From: Clostridium sp. Cult2
Lineage (GTDB): Bacteria > Bacillota > Clostridia > Tissierellales > Tepidimicrobiaceae
Length of the DNA stretch: 64,000 nucleotides
NCBI RefSeq assembly: GCF_021655075.1
Contig: NZ_PPXX01000096.1
Span: 62,001 to 126,000 of the forward strand
Direction of reading: 5' to 3'
Shown: positions 15,498 through 24,699 of the stretch, piece by piece
Numbering within the stretch: the stretch's first letter is position 1
Layout: the number at the start of each line of letters is the position of its first letter
The notes under the pieces: generated by a model
Database searches by the model: none
What the model was told of the DNA's origin: nothing
What the model saw: the letters and a program-made list of their open reading frames with translations, nothing else
Made by a program: the position numbers and the translations under genes

Positions 15498-16986
15498 AAA
15501 AAATGGAGCATCAACCAATATAACTACAAAAATACGTTCATCTCTTGTAATAAAACTCAATTTAGGAATGATGGGTAGATTGCTTTCTGGTTTTCTAGCA
15601 GTTAATGTCCTTATTATTCTAATGAGTTTTTTTGTTATTCTATGGAAATCAGAGGAAGGAATTCAAGATATAATTGAAATAATAAAACAATCTCCTGATA
15701 ATATTGAGTCCATATATTATAGAAAGGGAAAGTATAAGATTTTAGTAGGAGAAGAGCCTGGAAAAGGTGTTAAACTTCCAAAAGATATTCAAAATCGTTT
15801 ACCAGTAGAGATAAATGATGCAAAGCGAAGTTTTAAAATATCAGAAACTCATAAAGGCATGAGACTTTTAGATAAAGTATATTCCATTAAATATATTGTA
15901 GGGTTTCCCTTGGATAACTCCTATTATCAAATAATATATTTATTGGGCTCAGATTTGAAACTATTCTTGTATTTGTTTTCCCTCACATTGATTTTTGAAT
16001 TATTAATACTAATTGGTAGCATAGATAAAGGTTCTAAGGCCATAAGAAAGACCCTTCAACCTATAGCTGAGTTAGCAGAAACTGCTAAAAGCCTTAATGC
16101 AGAAGTATCATCTATAGGCTCTAAGACAAATGGTACTTATATTAAGGATTTAGCTGGGGTTATCAGTAATATTGATGCCAATAGGCTAGATAGTCACATA
16201 TCTATAGATAGTTCTCAAGATGAGCTTAAGGACTTAGCCTCTGCAATAAATGGCATGCTAAACCGTATTAATGATTCCTATCAATCTCAGGTAAGGTTTG
16301 TTTCTGATGCATCCCATGAGCTTAGAACACCTATATCCGTCATACAGGGTTATGTTAATCTTTTGGACCGCTGGGGGAAAAAAGATGAGAAGACTTTGCA
16401 AGAGTCAATCGATGCAATTAAATCTGAGACAGAAAATATGAAGGATTTGGTGGAACAGCTTCTATTCCTAGCACGAGGAGATAACGAAACAATTCAGCTT
16501 CATAAGGAAGTTTTCGATAGTTGTGAAACAATGGATGAGATAATTCGTGAAACACAAATCATCGATAATAGTCATATTTTTGAAGTTGACATAAATAGAC
16601 CAGCCTATATTAATGCAGATAAACAGCTTTTAAAGCAAGCCATTAGAATACTTGTAGATAATAGTATAAAGTTTACCCCTAGTGGAGATAAGATTATCCT
16701 GAGAATTGTTAAAAAAGATAGTAATATTCATATTGTAGTTCAGGATACTGGAATTGGTATAGAACCAGAAGCTTTACCCCATATATTCGACCGATTTTAT
16801 CGTTCAGATGAATCTAGAGCAAGAAAGACAGGAGGTTCTGGATTAGGTTTATCGATAGCCAAATGGATAATAGAACGTCACGGAGCCTATTTTGAGATAT
16901 TGAGTAGGGTTGATATCGGTACTCGAATAACCATAGTCTTCCCTGAAGAAGTAGTAAAAGAAGTAATCATTAATGAAACTAAATAG
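15490..16986 (+). CDS. Sensor histidine kinase (OmpR-partner type), orphaned
   Basis: A membrane sensor kinase of 498 residues. Transmembrane segments lie at about 32-55 and 155-178, flanking an extracellular sensor region of about 100 residues. A HAMP-like linker leads to the phospho-acceptor motif DASHELRTPISVIQGY near 277. The ATPase boxes follow: DNSIKFTPSG (N), DTGIGIEPEALPHIFDRFYR (G1/F) and TGGSGLGLSIAKWI (G2). It overlaps the broken regulator remnant by 8 bp. The intact regulator that should partner it is probably the one at 33315-34013, 16 kb away. Its signal is unknown. Confidence 0.88.
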   Translation: MNRKNGASTNITTKIRSSLVIKLNLGMMGRLLSGFLAVNVLIILMSFFVILWKSEEGIQDIIEIIKQSPDNIESIYYRKGKYKILVGEEPGKGVKLPKDIQNRLPVEINDAKRSFKISETHKGMRLLDKVYSIKYIVGFPLDNSYYQIIYLLGSDLKLFLYLFSLTLIFELLILIGSIDKGSKAIRKTLQPIAELAETAKSLNAEVSSIGSKTNGTYIKDLAGVISNIDANRLDSHISIDSSQDELKDLASAINGMLNRINDSYQSQVRFVSDASHELRTPISVIQGYVNLLDRWGKKDEKTLQESIDAIKSETENMKDLVEQLLFLARGDNETIQLHKEVFDSCETMDEIIRETQIIDNSHIFEVDINRPAYINADKQLLKQAIRILVDNSIKFTPSGDKIILRIVKKDSNIHIVVQDTGIGIEPEALPHIFDRFYRSDESRARKTGGSGLGLSIAKWIIERHGAYFEILSRVDIGTRITIVFPEEVVKEVIINETK

Positions 16987-17027
16987 ATTGTTATTTAGAT
17001 ATAAACAAAAAGCCTTGAAGATATTGA

Positions 17028-18053
17028 TTACAAATCATCTACCCACTGAATTATCCTATTAGCCACAACCTCTATATCATCATTATAAAATACCTTACTG
17101 TATTTTCTATTATTATACTCGTACATGGGGTCATAATATTTAACCATTAGCTCTTCTGCTACAGGTCTATATTGATGTTCCTCTATAAGTTTTATATATC
17201 TATCTATATTATTATCACCTAAATGTTTCCTTAAATGTTCCAAGGATTCTATAAGTTCTTTGTCCGTATTGTGCACATAGGAATCTAAGATGTTATTAAT
17301 CCTTGTTTCCATATCAGTTTCAATTTTGATATTAATACCATTGTTCATGGCTTCAAATAGATATTCGGGTATTATGTCTTTTCCTATTCTTCTACTTTCA
17401 CCCTCAACAAATACCAAATTTGTTTTCCTATTTATTAATGATTGGTATAGGAGAGATTCAAACATCTTTTGAGTGTTTTGTTTACCAAGACCTACATTTC
17501 CAAGGATAGAACCCCTATGATTAGCACAACCTTCAAGGTCTAGTACATCCATTCCTTTTGTTTTAAGTTTTTCCAAAATACGTGTTTTACCTGTTCCTGT
17601 ATTGCCATATAGTACAACGAATTGGATATTCTTTATTAAGTCTGGAAGGTGATTATAGATATGTTTTCTATAATATTTATAGCCACCTTCTATCTTGAAG
17701 GCATTTATTCCAATAGAGTCAAAAAGAGAGACTAAAGAGCTGCTCCTCATTCCTCCTCTAGCACAGAAAAATGCTAATTTATCATATTTATGGTTAAGTT
17801 TATAAACTTCTTCATAAATTTTGGGAAGTTTTTTTGATGCAAACTCTATTCCAATCCTTTTGGCTTTTTCCACACTTTCCTGATTATAGACTGTACCTAT
17901 TGTGCATCTTTCCTCATCATTAAAAATTGGAATATTTATAGCACCTGGAATGGTTTCGGCTTCATATTCTGATGGGCTTCTTACATCAATAAACACATAG
18001 CTTGTATCTACCCAGTTTTTTTCTATTTCTTCATATTTAATTGATTTAAACAA
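17028..18053 (-). CDS. selU: tRNA 2-selenouridine synthase
   Basis: Replaces sulfur by selenium in 2-thiouridine at the wobble position of tRNAs, using selenophosphate. The 341 residues contain an N-terminal rhodanese domain with DVRSPSEYEAETIPGAINIP and the catalytic cysteine in FFCARGGMRSSSL (about 93). A P-loop domain follows with GNTGTGKT near 148. The start is TTG at 18053 with AGAAGGG 7 bases upstream. It is a single gene between an orphan kinase and the LysE gene, and indicates selenium use by the organism. Confidence 0.9.
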   Translation of the reverse strand: MFKSIKYEEIEKNWVDTSYVFIDVRSPSEYEAETIPGAINIPIFNDEERCTIGTVYNQESVEKAKRIGIEFASKKLPKIYEEVYKLNHKYDKLAFFCARGGMRSSSLVSLFDSIGINAFKIEGGYKYYRKHIYNHLPDLIKNIQFVVLYGNTGTGKTRILEKLKTKGMDVLDLEGCANHRGSILGNVGLGKQNTQKMFESLLYQSLINRKTNLVFVEGESRRIGKDIIPEYLFEAMNNGINIKIETDMETRINNILDSYVHNTDKELIESLEHLRKHLGDNNIDRYIKLIEEHQYRPVAEELMVKYYDPMYEYNNRKYSKVFYNDDIEVVANRIIQWVDDL

Positions 18054-18359
18054 AATAATCCCTTCTTCTAGCCAAATACTAAAATGATTGACTTAAATAT
18101 TAGTTCAACTTGTTTAGGTAATAGTTTCAATGTTTCTCAACTCAGAACTAACGTTCCAGAACTTATTATAGCATAAATATAGGTAATTAACAACGGAAAA
18201 TATGAGAGATAACTTCTAATACCTATATATTAACCGTTAGAAGTGAGAATTATTATATATGATATCCCAGGGAATATGGTCTGGTTTATTATGTAGAGTA
18301 TATATAATAAATATATGGTATAATAGAATGCAAATATTGAAGTTTAAGGGGATAGATAT
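18054..18359. other. Intergenic region between selU and lysE
   Basis: About 306 bp between divergent genes. A TATAAT box at 18319-18324 without a good -35 element lies 36 bp before lysE and is conserved in the remnant copy at 14393 onward. No reading frame, strong hairpin or riboswitch was seen in the remainder. Confidence 0.5.
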
Positions 18360-18974
18360 ATGGGTTATTTATTACAGGGATTGGTGTTAGGTTTTGGATA
18401 TGTAGCACCTATAGGGATGCAAAATTTATACGTAATAAACTCAGCTATAAGAGAAAGTAGAAAGAAAGCCTATAGAGTAACTTTTACAACAATATTTTTT
18501 GACATCACCCTTGCGTTAGCTTGTTTTTTTGGAATTGGGTTATTATTAGACAAAGTGCCCATATTGGAGGGGGTTATAGTTTTATTAGGTAGTATAGTGG
18601 TAATCTATATAGGTTACAGTATTATTAAATCTTCTCCAGAAATATCTACAGAAATAGAAGTTGAAAAACCCTTTATTAATATTTTGAGAGACACTTTTGT
18701 TGTTACCTGGTTAAACCCTCAGGCAATTATTGATGGGTCTTTGTTATTAGGCGGATACCAAGCCTACGTACCTGATAATATGAGTAAATATTTTATATTA
18801 GGATTTTGTTTAGCTTCATTTTTATGGTTTTTTTCATTATCTACTATAGTATCCATGTTTCAAAAAAAGATAGACAAGAATTTCATAAAGTGGATTAATA
18901 TTATTTGTGGTATCATAATTATTTTCTTTGGTTTTAGATTAGGATATTCTTTTTTAAAGGAGTTTTTCTTCTAA
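18360..18974 (+). CDS. LysE-family amino acid exporter
   Basis: An inner-membrane translocator of 204 residues with five to six hydrophobic segments and the family signature near the N-terminus (GYVAPIGMQNLYVINSAI). NPQAIIDGSLLLGG lies in the middle. It probably exports a basic or other amino acid. It is followed 30 bp later by a DUF296 gene in the same transcript. A decayed second copy of the pair lies at 14393-14592. The ATG follows AAGGGGATAG. Confidence 0.85.
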   Translation: MGYLLQGLVLGFGYVAPIGMQNLYVINSAIRESRKKAYRVTFTTIFFDITLALACFFGIGLLLDKVPILEGVIVLLGSIVVIYIGYSIIKSSPEISTEIEVEKPFINILRDTFVVTWLNPQAIIDGSLLLGGYQAYVPDNMSKYFILGFCLASFLWFFSLSTIVSMFQKKIDKNFIKWINIICGIIIIFFGFRLGYSFLKEFFF

Positions 18975-19004
18975 AAATATTAATTTATAAAGGAAGTGTT
19001 AAAT

Positions 19005-19424
19005 ATGGAGTTTAAAAAATTTGGAAGTAAATATGTACTTAGGTTGGAGAAAGGTGAGGAGATAGTAGATTCTATTAAAACCCTATGTGAAAAAGAAGGA
19101 ATAAAATTAGGTAGTATCTCTGGCATTGGGGCTACCAATAAAGTAGTGGTAGGTTTATTTGAAACAAGCACCAAAGAATACCACTCAAAAGAATTGATTG
19201 GGGATATGGAGATCACAAGTCTTTTAGGAAATATATCTCAAAAGGATGGGGAAGTCTATCTTCATCTTCACATTACTTTGGCAGATGGTAATTATAATGT
19301 ACATGGTGGACATTTGACTTCAGCAGTAATTAGTGCCACAGGAGAGATAATAATAGATACAATAGATGGCGTAGTAGATAGGGAATTCAATGAAGAAGTT
19401 GGATTAAATCTTTTTAAATTTTAA
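19005..19424 (+). CDS. DUF296/PPC domain protein
   Basis: A 139-residue protein of the PPC/DUF296 family, which forms trimers and in some cases binds DNA. Features include LRLEKGEEIVDSIKTLCEKE, the GSISGIGA turn, and LHLHITLADGNYNVHGGHL with clustered histidines that could bind metal. The ATG at 19005 has AAGGAAG at good spacing; a GTG at 18996 lies inside that site. It is cotranscribed with lysE and followed by a strong terminator. The molecular role is unknown. Confidence 0.82.
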   Translation: MEFKKFGSKYVLRLEKGEEIVDSIKTLCEKEGIKLGSISGIGATNKVVVGLFETSTKEYHSKELIGDMEITSLLGNISQKDGEVYLHLHITLADGNYNVHGGHLTSAVISATGEIIIDTIDGVVDREFNEEVGLNLFKF

Positions 19425-19432
19425 TATTAATA

Positions 19433-19460
19433 AAGCCTAGACAAATTTGTCTAGGTTTTA
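19433..19460 (+). terminator. Intrinsic terminator
   Basis: CCTAGACAAATTTGTCTAGG (19436-19455) is a perfect 20-bp palindrome followed by TTTTATT. It ends the lysE-DUF296 unit. A diverged copy is found at 14559-14585. Confidence 0.85.
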
Positions 19461-19700
19461 TTAATATAATAAAAGGGGAATCATAAATCTTTTTAACTTA
19501 TTTGGACATTTTTGTGGCAATTTAGTAAAATAAAGATAAATAGAAGATTGATTAAGTGGTGCTGTTGAATATGGTGGGTTTCCCAATGAAAATGGAGGTG
19601 AACCAAATGAAAAGAATTGTATTGATATTTCTACTAAACTCATGTATCCTTAAGTAGAAAATTGCAGTAATGGAGATTATTAAAAGAAAGGAAAATATTT

Positions 19701-20786
19701 ATGAGACCTACAGGAAAAACAACTAAATATAACATAGTTGCAGATTATTTAAAAGATAAATTTGAGAAGTTTGATATAAGGATGGGGGAGAGAATCCCAA
19801 CTGAACATGCACTTATGAAAAAATTTAATGTAAGTAGACATACAGTGAGGCAATCGTTGCAAATATTGGAGAATCAAGGATATATCAGTAGACAACAAGG
19901 AAGAGGTACTTTTTGCACTTATAGTCCAAAAATAAAAAAAACAAATAACAATATTGGAATAATAACAACATATATTTCTGAGTATATATTTCCATCTATA
20001 ATTAGAGGCATCGATTCAATATTAAGTAATTTAGGTTATAATTTAGTCCTTTATAATACTAATAATAAAAAGGATTTGGAGAGATCTGTATTAAAAAACA
20101 TTATCAATTCAGACATGTCAGGACTTATTATAGAACCAACTTCAAGCGCTTTGGAAAATACAAATCTCGATTTATATAGAGCCATAGAAAATTTGAATAT
20201 ACCCTATATACTAATAAATTCAATATATGAAGAATTAGATGTACCCTATATTATTATGGATGATGAATTGGGAGGATATACATTAACGAATTACGCCATT
20301 AATCTTGGACATAAAAGAATTTCAGGTATATTTAAGAAAGATGACCTGCAAGGGGTAAATAGGAAAAAGGGATTTATAGCAGCTTTAAAAAAGGCGAACA
20401 TTAGCAATCCTCATATTGGAGAATACACAACGGATAATAAATTTATCTATCCATATAATTATACAAAATATCTATTAGATTTAAAAAATCCTCCAACTGC
20501 AATTGTATGTTATAATGATGAAATTGCCTTTAGTGTTATTAAAGCTATAAAAGATAAAGGGTTAAATATTCCTAAGGATATATCTGTTCTAGGTTATGAC
20601 GATGCCCAATTATCAACAACGTCTAGTATTGAGTTAACAACAATTAGACATCCCCAAGAAGAAATGGGAATAAGAGCAGCAAGATATATAGTGGACATAA
20701 TTGAAAAAAAATCAGAAGTATCTCCTTATATCTATAAGCCAGAGTTAATAGTTAGAAATTCTGTAATGCCAATTGTAAATTATTAA
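19701..20786 (+). CDS. araR: AraR-like transcriptional repressor (GntR head, LacI-type sugar-binding body)
   Basis: A 361-residue regulator. Residues 1-75 form a GntR-type winged helix (GERIPTEHALMKKFNVSRHT, then QGYISRQQGRGTF). The rest, from NNIGIITTYISEYIF, is a periplasmic-binding-protein-like effector domain. This arrangement is that of AraR, the L-arabinose repressor of Bacillota. Two AraR-like operators lie between this gene and the sugar ABC operon, and araBAD follow downstream. L-arabinose is the expected inducer, though another pentose is possible. A site AAAGGAAAA precedes the ATG. Confidence 0.87.
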   Translation: MRPTGKTTKYNIVADYLKDKFEKFDIRMGERIPTEHALMKKFNVSRHTVRQSLQILENQGYISRQQGRGTFCTYSPKIKKTNNNIGIITTYISEYIFPSIIRGIDSILSNLGYNLVLYNTNNKKDLERSVLKNIINSDMSGLIIEPTSSALENTNLDLYRAIENLNIPYILINSIYEELDVPYIIMDDELGGYTLTNYAINLGHKRISGIFKKDDLQGVNRKKGFIAALKKANISNPHIGEYTTDNKFIYPYNYTKYLLDLKNPPTAIVCYNDEIAFSVIKAIKDKGLNIPKDISVLGYDDAQLSTTSSIELTTIRHPQEEMGIRAARYIVDIIEKKSEVSPYIYKPELIVRNSVMPIVNY

Positions 20787-20804
20787 ATCAATTTTTTGAT
20801 ATGA

Positions 20805-20818
20805 ATTGTACGGACAAT
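20805..20818. promoter_or_regulatory. AraR-type operator 1
   Basis: ATTGTACGGACAAT, 18 bp after the repressor stop codon, fits the AraR pattern TGTnCGnACA. It differs from a perfect palindrome only at the centre. It lies about 185 bp upstream of the second box, a spacing that could support looping. Confidence 0.65.
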
Positions 20819-20953
20819 AATGCAGCAATTTAATAAAACATATTATGCAAAAAATGTTATGTTATGTTAAAGAATGCTTTATGGTTATGCAAAACTTAGT
20901 TGGAAACTATGATACAAAGGTTTGGTATTTCATTTATTTCTTAATTATTAATG

Positions 20954-20982
20954 TTGAATTATAATAATAAATTTGGTATAAT
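20954..20982 (+). promoter_or_regulatory. Promoter of the sugar ABC operon
   Basis: TTGAAT (20954-20959) and TATAAT (20977-20982) are separated by 17 bases. The second AraR-like box begins 7 bases after the -10 box, where bound repressor would block transcription. Confidence 0.7.
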
Positions 20983-20988
20983 TACGTT

Positions 20989-21003
20989 AATGTACGAACA
21001 AAT
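20989..21003. promoter_or_regulatory. AraR-type operator 2
   Basis: AATGTACGAACAAAT contains TGTACGAACA, the same core as operator 1 (TGTACGGACA). It sits at the expected transcription start of the ABC operon. Confidence 0.65.
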
Positions 21004-21067
21004 TGTTGAATCAATTATAATTGATTTAATTTACATTTAAAACCAAGGGCTATTTTTTATAATTGGT

Positions 21068-21082
21068 ATGCAAACGTTACTT
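21068..21082 (+). promoter_or_regulatory. Possible catabolite-responsive element
   Basis: ATGCAAACGTTACTT resembles the CcpA cre pattern TGnAAnCGnWnnC with one mismatch at the last conserved C. It lies about 90 bases downstream of the -10 box, in the leader. Weak evidence. Confidence 0.3.
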
Positions 21083-21137
21083 TAATTAAGTTTATTACCA
21101 CAAAAGTGGTTTAAATATAATAAAAGGAGGAAAAAAA

Positions 21138-22109
21138 ATGAATAGGGCAAAAAGAATTTTATTATTAATTTTGTCACTTACATTAATAGTAAGTTTAGTA
21201 GCATGTACTAATGAAGGTGGCAAGGATAGTGAAGATGCGTCAGCTGGTGACAAAGAACAATATACCTTTGGGTACACTTGCATGACCATGAACAACCCTT
21301 TCTTCCAAATTTTAGAAAAATCAATTAGAGATGAAGTTGAGAAGAATGGAGACGTACTTATAACAACAGACCCAGCAATGGATGTAGCATTACAAATTAA
21401 CCAAATTGAAGATATGATAACTCAAGGTATCGATGCAATATTTTTAAATCCAGTTGACTGGGAAGGAATTAGACCAGCCCTTGTTGCTTTAGAAGAAGCT
21501 GGCATTCCAATCATTAATTTCGATACTGAAGTTAAAGACTTTGAATATGTTACTGCATATGTTGGTTCAGATAACAAAAATGCTGGATTTGTATGTGGTG
21601 AAGATTTAGCTAAAAGATTCCCAGATGGAGGAGATATTGTAGTTTTAGACTCTCCATTAATGAATTCTGTAAATGACAGAATTGAAGGATTTTTAGAGGC
21701 TATTGAAGGAAAAGGCTTTAATATAGTAGCTCAACAAGACGCAAAAGGTGACTTACAAACTTCTATGAATATAACTGCTGATATTTTACAAGCTAATCCT
21801 GATATTGTTGCTATAATGGGTGGAAATGACCCAACTGCACTTGGTGCACTTGCTGCATGTAAAGCTGCTAATGCAACAGATATATTGATATATGGAGTAG
21901 ATGGATCTCCAGATGCTAAATCAGAAATAGCACAAGGTGGACAATTTGTTGGTTCTGGAGCTCAATCACCAGTTCAAATTGGTGTAAAATCAGTGGAAGT
22001 TGGATATAAAATATTAAAGGATGAAGCTTATGAAGAAAGAACTCCAGTTGAGACATTCTTAATTAATGAAGATAATGTTGAAGAATATGGAGTAGATGGC
22101 TGGCAATAA
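21138..22109 (+). CDS. Sugar ABC transporter substrate-binding lipoprotein (ribose/xylose type)
   Basis: Extracellular sugar receptor of 323 residues. Positively charged N-terminus, hydrophobic segment and lipobox LVAC with the lipidated Cys at 23. The mature part is a type I periplasmic-binding fold (YTFGYTCMTMNNPFFQIL, then FLNPVDWEGIRPALVALEEA, GGNDPTALGALAACKAANA and GVDGSPDAK). It is the first gene of an operon with the matching ATPase and permease and is controlled by AraR-like boxes. A pentose ligand is likely. GGAGGAAAAAAA precedes the ATG. Confidence 0.9.
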   Translation: MNRAKRILLLILSLTLIVSLVACTNEGGKDSEDASAGDKEQYTFGYTCMTMNNPFFQILEKSIRDEVEKNGDVLITTDPAMDVALQINQIEDMITQGIDAIFLNPVDWEGIRPALVALEEAGIPIINFDTEVKDFEYVTAYVGSDNKNAGFVCGEDLAKRFPDGGDIVVLDSPLMNSVNDRIEGFLEAIEGKGFNIVAQQDAKGDLQTSMNITADILQANPDIVAIMGGNDPTALGALAACKAANATDILIYGVDGSPDAKSEIAQGGQFVGSGAQSPVQIGVKSVEVGYKILKDEAYEERTPVETFLINEDNVEEYGVDGWQ

Positions 22110-22190
22110 AAATCAAATTTGCATTTTTAATATGGTGAGCTTTACTTATTTAAACAAGTGAGGCTCACTTACGTTAAAGAAGGTGAAAAT

Positions 22191-23681
22191 ATGAACAATA
22201 AGCTGCTAGAAATGAAAAATGTTAATAAGAGGTTTCCTGGTGTATATGCCTTAAAAGGGATAGATTTCAACCTGGAAGCTGGCGAAGTCCATGCTTTGCT
22301 GGGTGAAAATGGTGCGGGAAAATCTACACTTATGAAAATTTTAAGTGGAATTTATGAAATAGATGAAGGAGAAATCTTCATTAATGGAGAGAAACGTGTT
22401 ATTGAAGATGTTAAAGATGCTCATAAAAATGGAATAAGTATTATACATCAAGATTTAGTTTTAGTACCCTATATGACAGTGGCTGAAAACATTTATTTAG
22501 GTCGTGAAATATTAACTAAGACTGGTCTAGTTGATAGGAAGGCTATGGTTGAAAAGTCTCAGGTTTTATTAGATGAATTTGAATTAGATATAAAAGCTGA
22601 AAACCAATTAAATTCATTAACTGTTGCTCAGCAACAAATGATTGAAATAATAAAAGCTGTATCTTTTGAATCAAAGATTATTGTTATGGATGAACCTACA
22701 TCTTCCTTGACTGAAAAAGAAGTAGAATTTTTATTTAAAACCATAAATAATTTAAGGAATCAAGGTGTTGGAATTGTATATATTTCTCATAGACTAGATG
22801 AAATTTTTGAAATAAGTGATAGAGTCACAGTTATAAGGGATGGAGAATATGTAGGAACTGTTAGAACAAAAGAAACTAATGTAGACGAGCTAATATCTAT
22901 GATGGTGGGAAGAGAGTTAAAAAACTATTATATAAGGGATTTTAATGAATCAGGCGAAACCGTTATGAGTGTTTGTGGTTTAAGTAAAAAAGGGAAATTA
23001 CACAATATTAACTTTGAACTGAAAAGAGGAGAGATACTAGGATTTTCTGGTTTAGTTGGTGCTGGAAGAACAGACCTTATGAAATGTATATTTGGAATAG
23101 ATAACTATAATGAAGGAAAGATAATCGTTGAAGGAAAAGAGGTAAATATTAAAAACCCAAATGATGCATTGAATTATAATATTGCCTATGTACCAGAAGA
23201 CAGAAAAGAAGAAGGATTGTTTTTAATAGAGTCCGTTCGGTTTAATATGACCATAAAGATATTGAAAGAGTTTATTAGTAGGTTTAAGGTAAATTCAAAG
23301 TATGAAGAAGATATATCCTCAGAATTTATAGAGTCCTTATCAATAAAAACCCCAAGCTTAGAGCAAGCAGTTAATAATTTAAGCGGTGGGAATCAGCAAA
23401 AAGTATTAATAGCTAGATGGCTATTAACTAAACCAAAGATATTGATATTGGATGAACCTACAAGAGGTGTCGATGTAGGTGCAAAATCAGAAATATATTC
23501 TATTATGAATGAATTGGTAAATAGTGGGGTTTCAATTATTATGATATCCTCAGAATTACCTGAGATTATTAATATGAGTGATAGGGTTGTAATAATGCAT
23601 AATGGCAGAATTCAAAAGATATTAGACAAAGAAGATTTCACTCAAGAAAAAATAATGCATTATGCTACAGGAGGTAATTAA
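22191..23681 (+). CDS. Sugar ABC transporter ATPase, duplicated nucleotide-binding domains (RbsA/MglA type)
   Basis: A 496-residue protein with two fused ABC domains. The first has GENGAGKST (Walker A) near 35 and IVMDEPTSSLTE (Walker B). The second has a degenerate Walker A (GLVGAGRTDLMKC), LSGGNQQKV and ILDEPTRGVDVG. This is the arrangement of ribose/galactose-type importers. The start at 22191 (MNNKLLEMK) has AAGAAGG upstream; the frame extends 33 bases further without a site. The next gene starts directly at the stop codon. Confidence 0.92.
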   Translation: MNNKLLEMKNVNKRFPGVYALKGIDFNLEAGEVHALLGENGAGKSTLMKILSGIYEIDEGEIFINGEKRVIEDVKDAHKNGISIIHQDLVLVPYMTVAENIYLGREILTKTGLVDRKAMVEKSQVLLDEFELDIKAENQLNSLTVAQQQMIEIIKAVSFESKIIVMDEPTSSLTEKEVEFLFKTINNLRNQGVGIVYISHRLDEIFEISDRVTVIRDGEYVGTVRTKETNVDELISMMVGRELKNYYIRDFNESGETVMSVCGLSKKGKLHNINFELKRGEILGFSGLVGAGRTDLMKCIFGIDNYNEGKIIVEGKEVNIKNPNDALNYNIAYVPEDRKEEGLFLIESVRFNMTIKILKEFISRFKVNSKYEEDISSEFIESLSIKTPSLEQAVNNLSGGNQQKVLIARWLLTKPKILILDEPTRGVDVGAKSEIYSIMNELVNSGVSIIMISSELPEIINMSDRVVIMHNGRIQKILDKEDFTQEKIMHYATGGN

Positions 23682-24680
23682 ATGATTCAAGATACTAGTT
23701 CCAAATCTAATAAAAAATCTAATATTTTTGTAAGAATTGGTCATGCAATGAGAAGATATATAAAAGAAAATAAGGGCATACTGATTGGTTTCCTAGTACT
23801 TTGTGTCTTCTTGTCTATTGTTAATCCAAGATTTTTATCATTTAAAAACATCAGCAATGTACTAAGACAAACTTCAACTAATCTTTATTTAGCCACAGCT
23901 ATGACTATGGTAATTATACTAGGAGGAATAGACCTTTCTGTTGGTGCTGTAATTGCTTTAACTGGAGTAGTGACAAGTGGACTAATAGCTTTTAATGGAT
24001 TTCCAGTATGGGTAGCTGTAATTTTTGGTATTTTACTTGGTATAATAATAGGGGCATTTAATGGATTGATTATTTCTTCAACTAAAATACCCCCATTTAT
24101 TGTAACACTAGCTACTATGAATATTGCTAGGGGTGCCTCATATGTCTATACTGGTGGGAAACCTGTAAGGGTTATGTCGGATTCCTTTAATTTCATCGGC
24201 TCTGGATATATTAAGGGTATTTTACCAACTCCAGTTTTATACCTGATAATCATTTTGATTATAGCATCTTTAATAATGAATAGGACTAAATTAGGTAGAT
24301 ATATCTATGCTGTAGGTGGCAATAAGCAAGCAGCAAAGTTTTCAGGTATTAATATTAGAAGGACTGAATTTTTTGCATATACCTTTAGTGGACTTATGGC
24401 AGCAATAAGTGGGATAGTTCTAGCTTCAAGAATGTTTTCAGGACAACCTACTGCTGGAGAAGGTGCTGAGCTTGATGCTATAGCAGCTGTTGTTTTAGGT
24501 GGTACTAGCATGAGTGGTGGTTCCGGGAAGATAGGCGGAACTGTTTTAGGTGCTTTAATTATAGGAGTGTTAAGTAATGGTCTTAATCTTATGAGGGTAC
24601 AATCATTTTGGCAGTATATAGTTAAGGGTATTGTTATTTTGGTAGCAGTATATGCAGATGCAATGAAAAAGAAAGATTAA
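23682..24680 (+). CDS. Sugar ABC transporter permease (RbsC type)
   Basis: An integral membrane protein of 332 residues with about nine hydrophobic segments. It carries the family hallmarks GGIDLSVGAVIALTG and AVGGNKQAAKFSGI (cytoplasmic loop contacting the ATPase), and GAELDAIAAVVLGG. It begins immediately after the ATPase stop codon. With 21138-24680 it makes a complete importer of the carbohydrate uptake type 2 family. Confidence 0.92.
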   Translation: MIQDTSSKSNKKSNIFVRIGHAMRRYIKENKGILIGFLVLCVFLSIVNPRFLSFKNISNVLRQTSTNLYLATAMTMVIILGGIDLSVGAVIALTGVVTSGLIAFNGFPVWVAVIFGILLGIIIGAFNGLIISSTKIPPFIVTLATMNIARGASYVYTGGKPVRVMSDSFNFIGSGYIKGILPTPVLYLIIILIIASLIMNRTKLGRYIYAVGGNKQAAKFSGINIRRTEFFAYTFSGLMAAISGIVLASRMFSGQPTAGEGAELDAIAAVVLGGTSMSGGSGKIGGTVLGALIIGVLSNGLNLMRVQSFWQYIVKGIVILVAVYADAMKKKD

Positions 24681-24699
24681 TTTGTTGGTAGGTGATTAA

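Noticed and set aside
18054-18359. Riboswitch or T-box in the selU-lysE gap
   Set aside because: No conserved T-box bulge, lysine-riboswitch core or terminator was found.
19461-19700. Small frame at 19607 (MKRIVLIFLLNSCILK) as a lipoprotein gene
   Set aside because: Only 16 codons before a stop; it could be a remnant of a lipoprotein start but cannot be supported as a gene.
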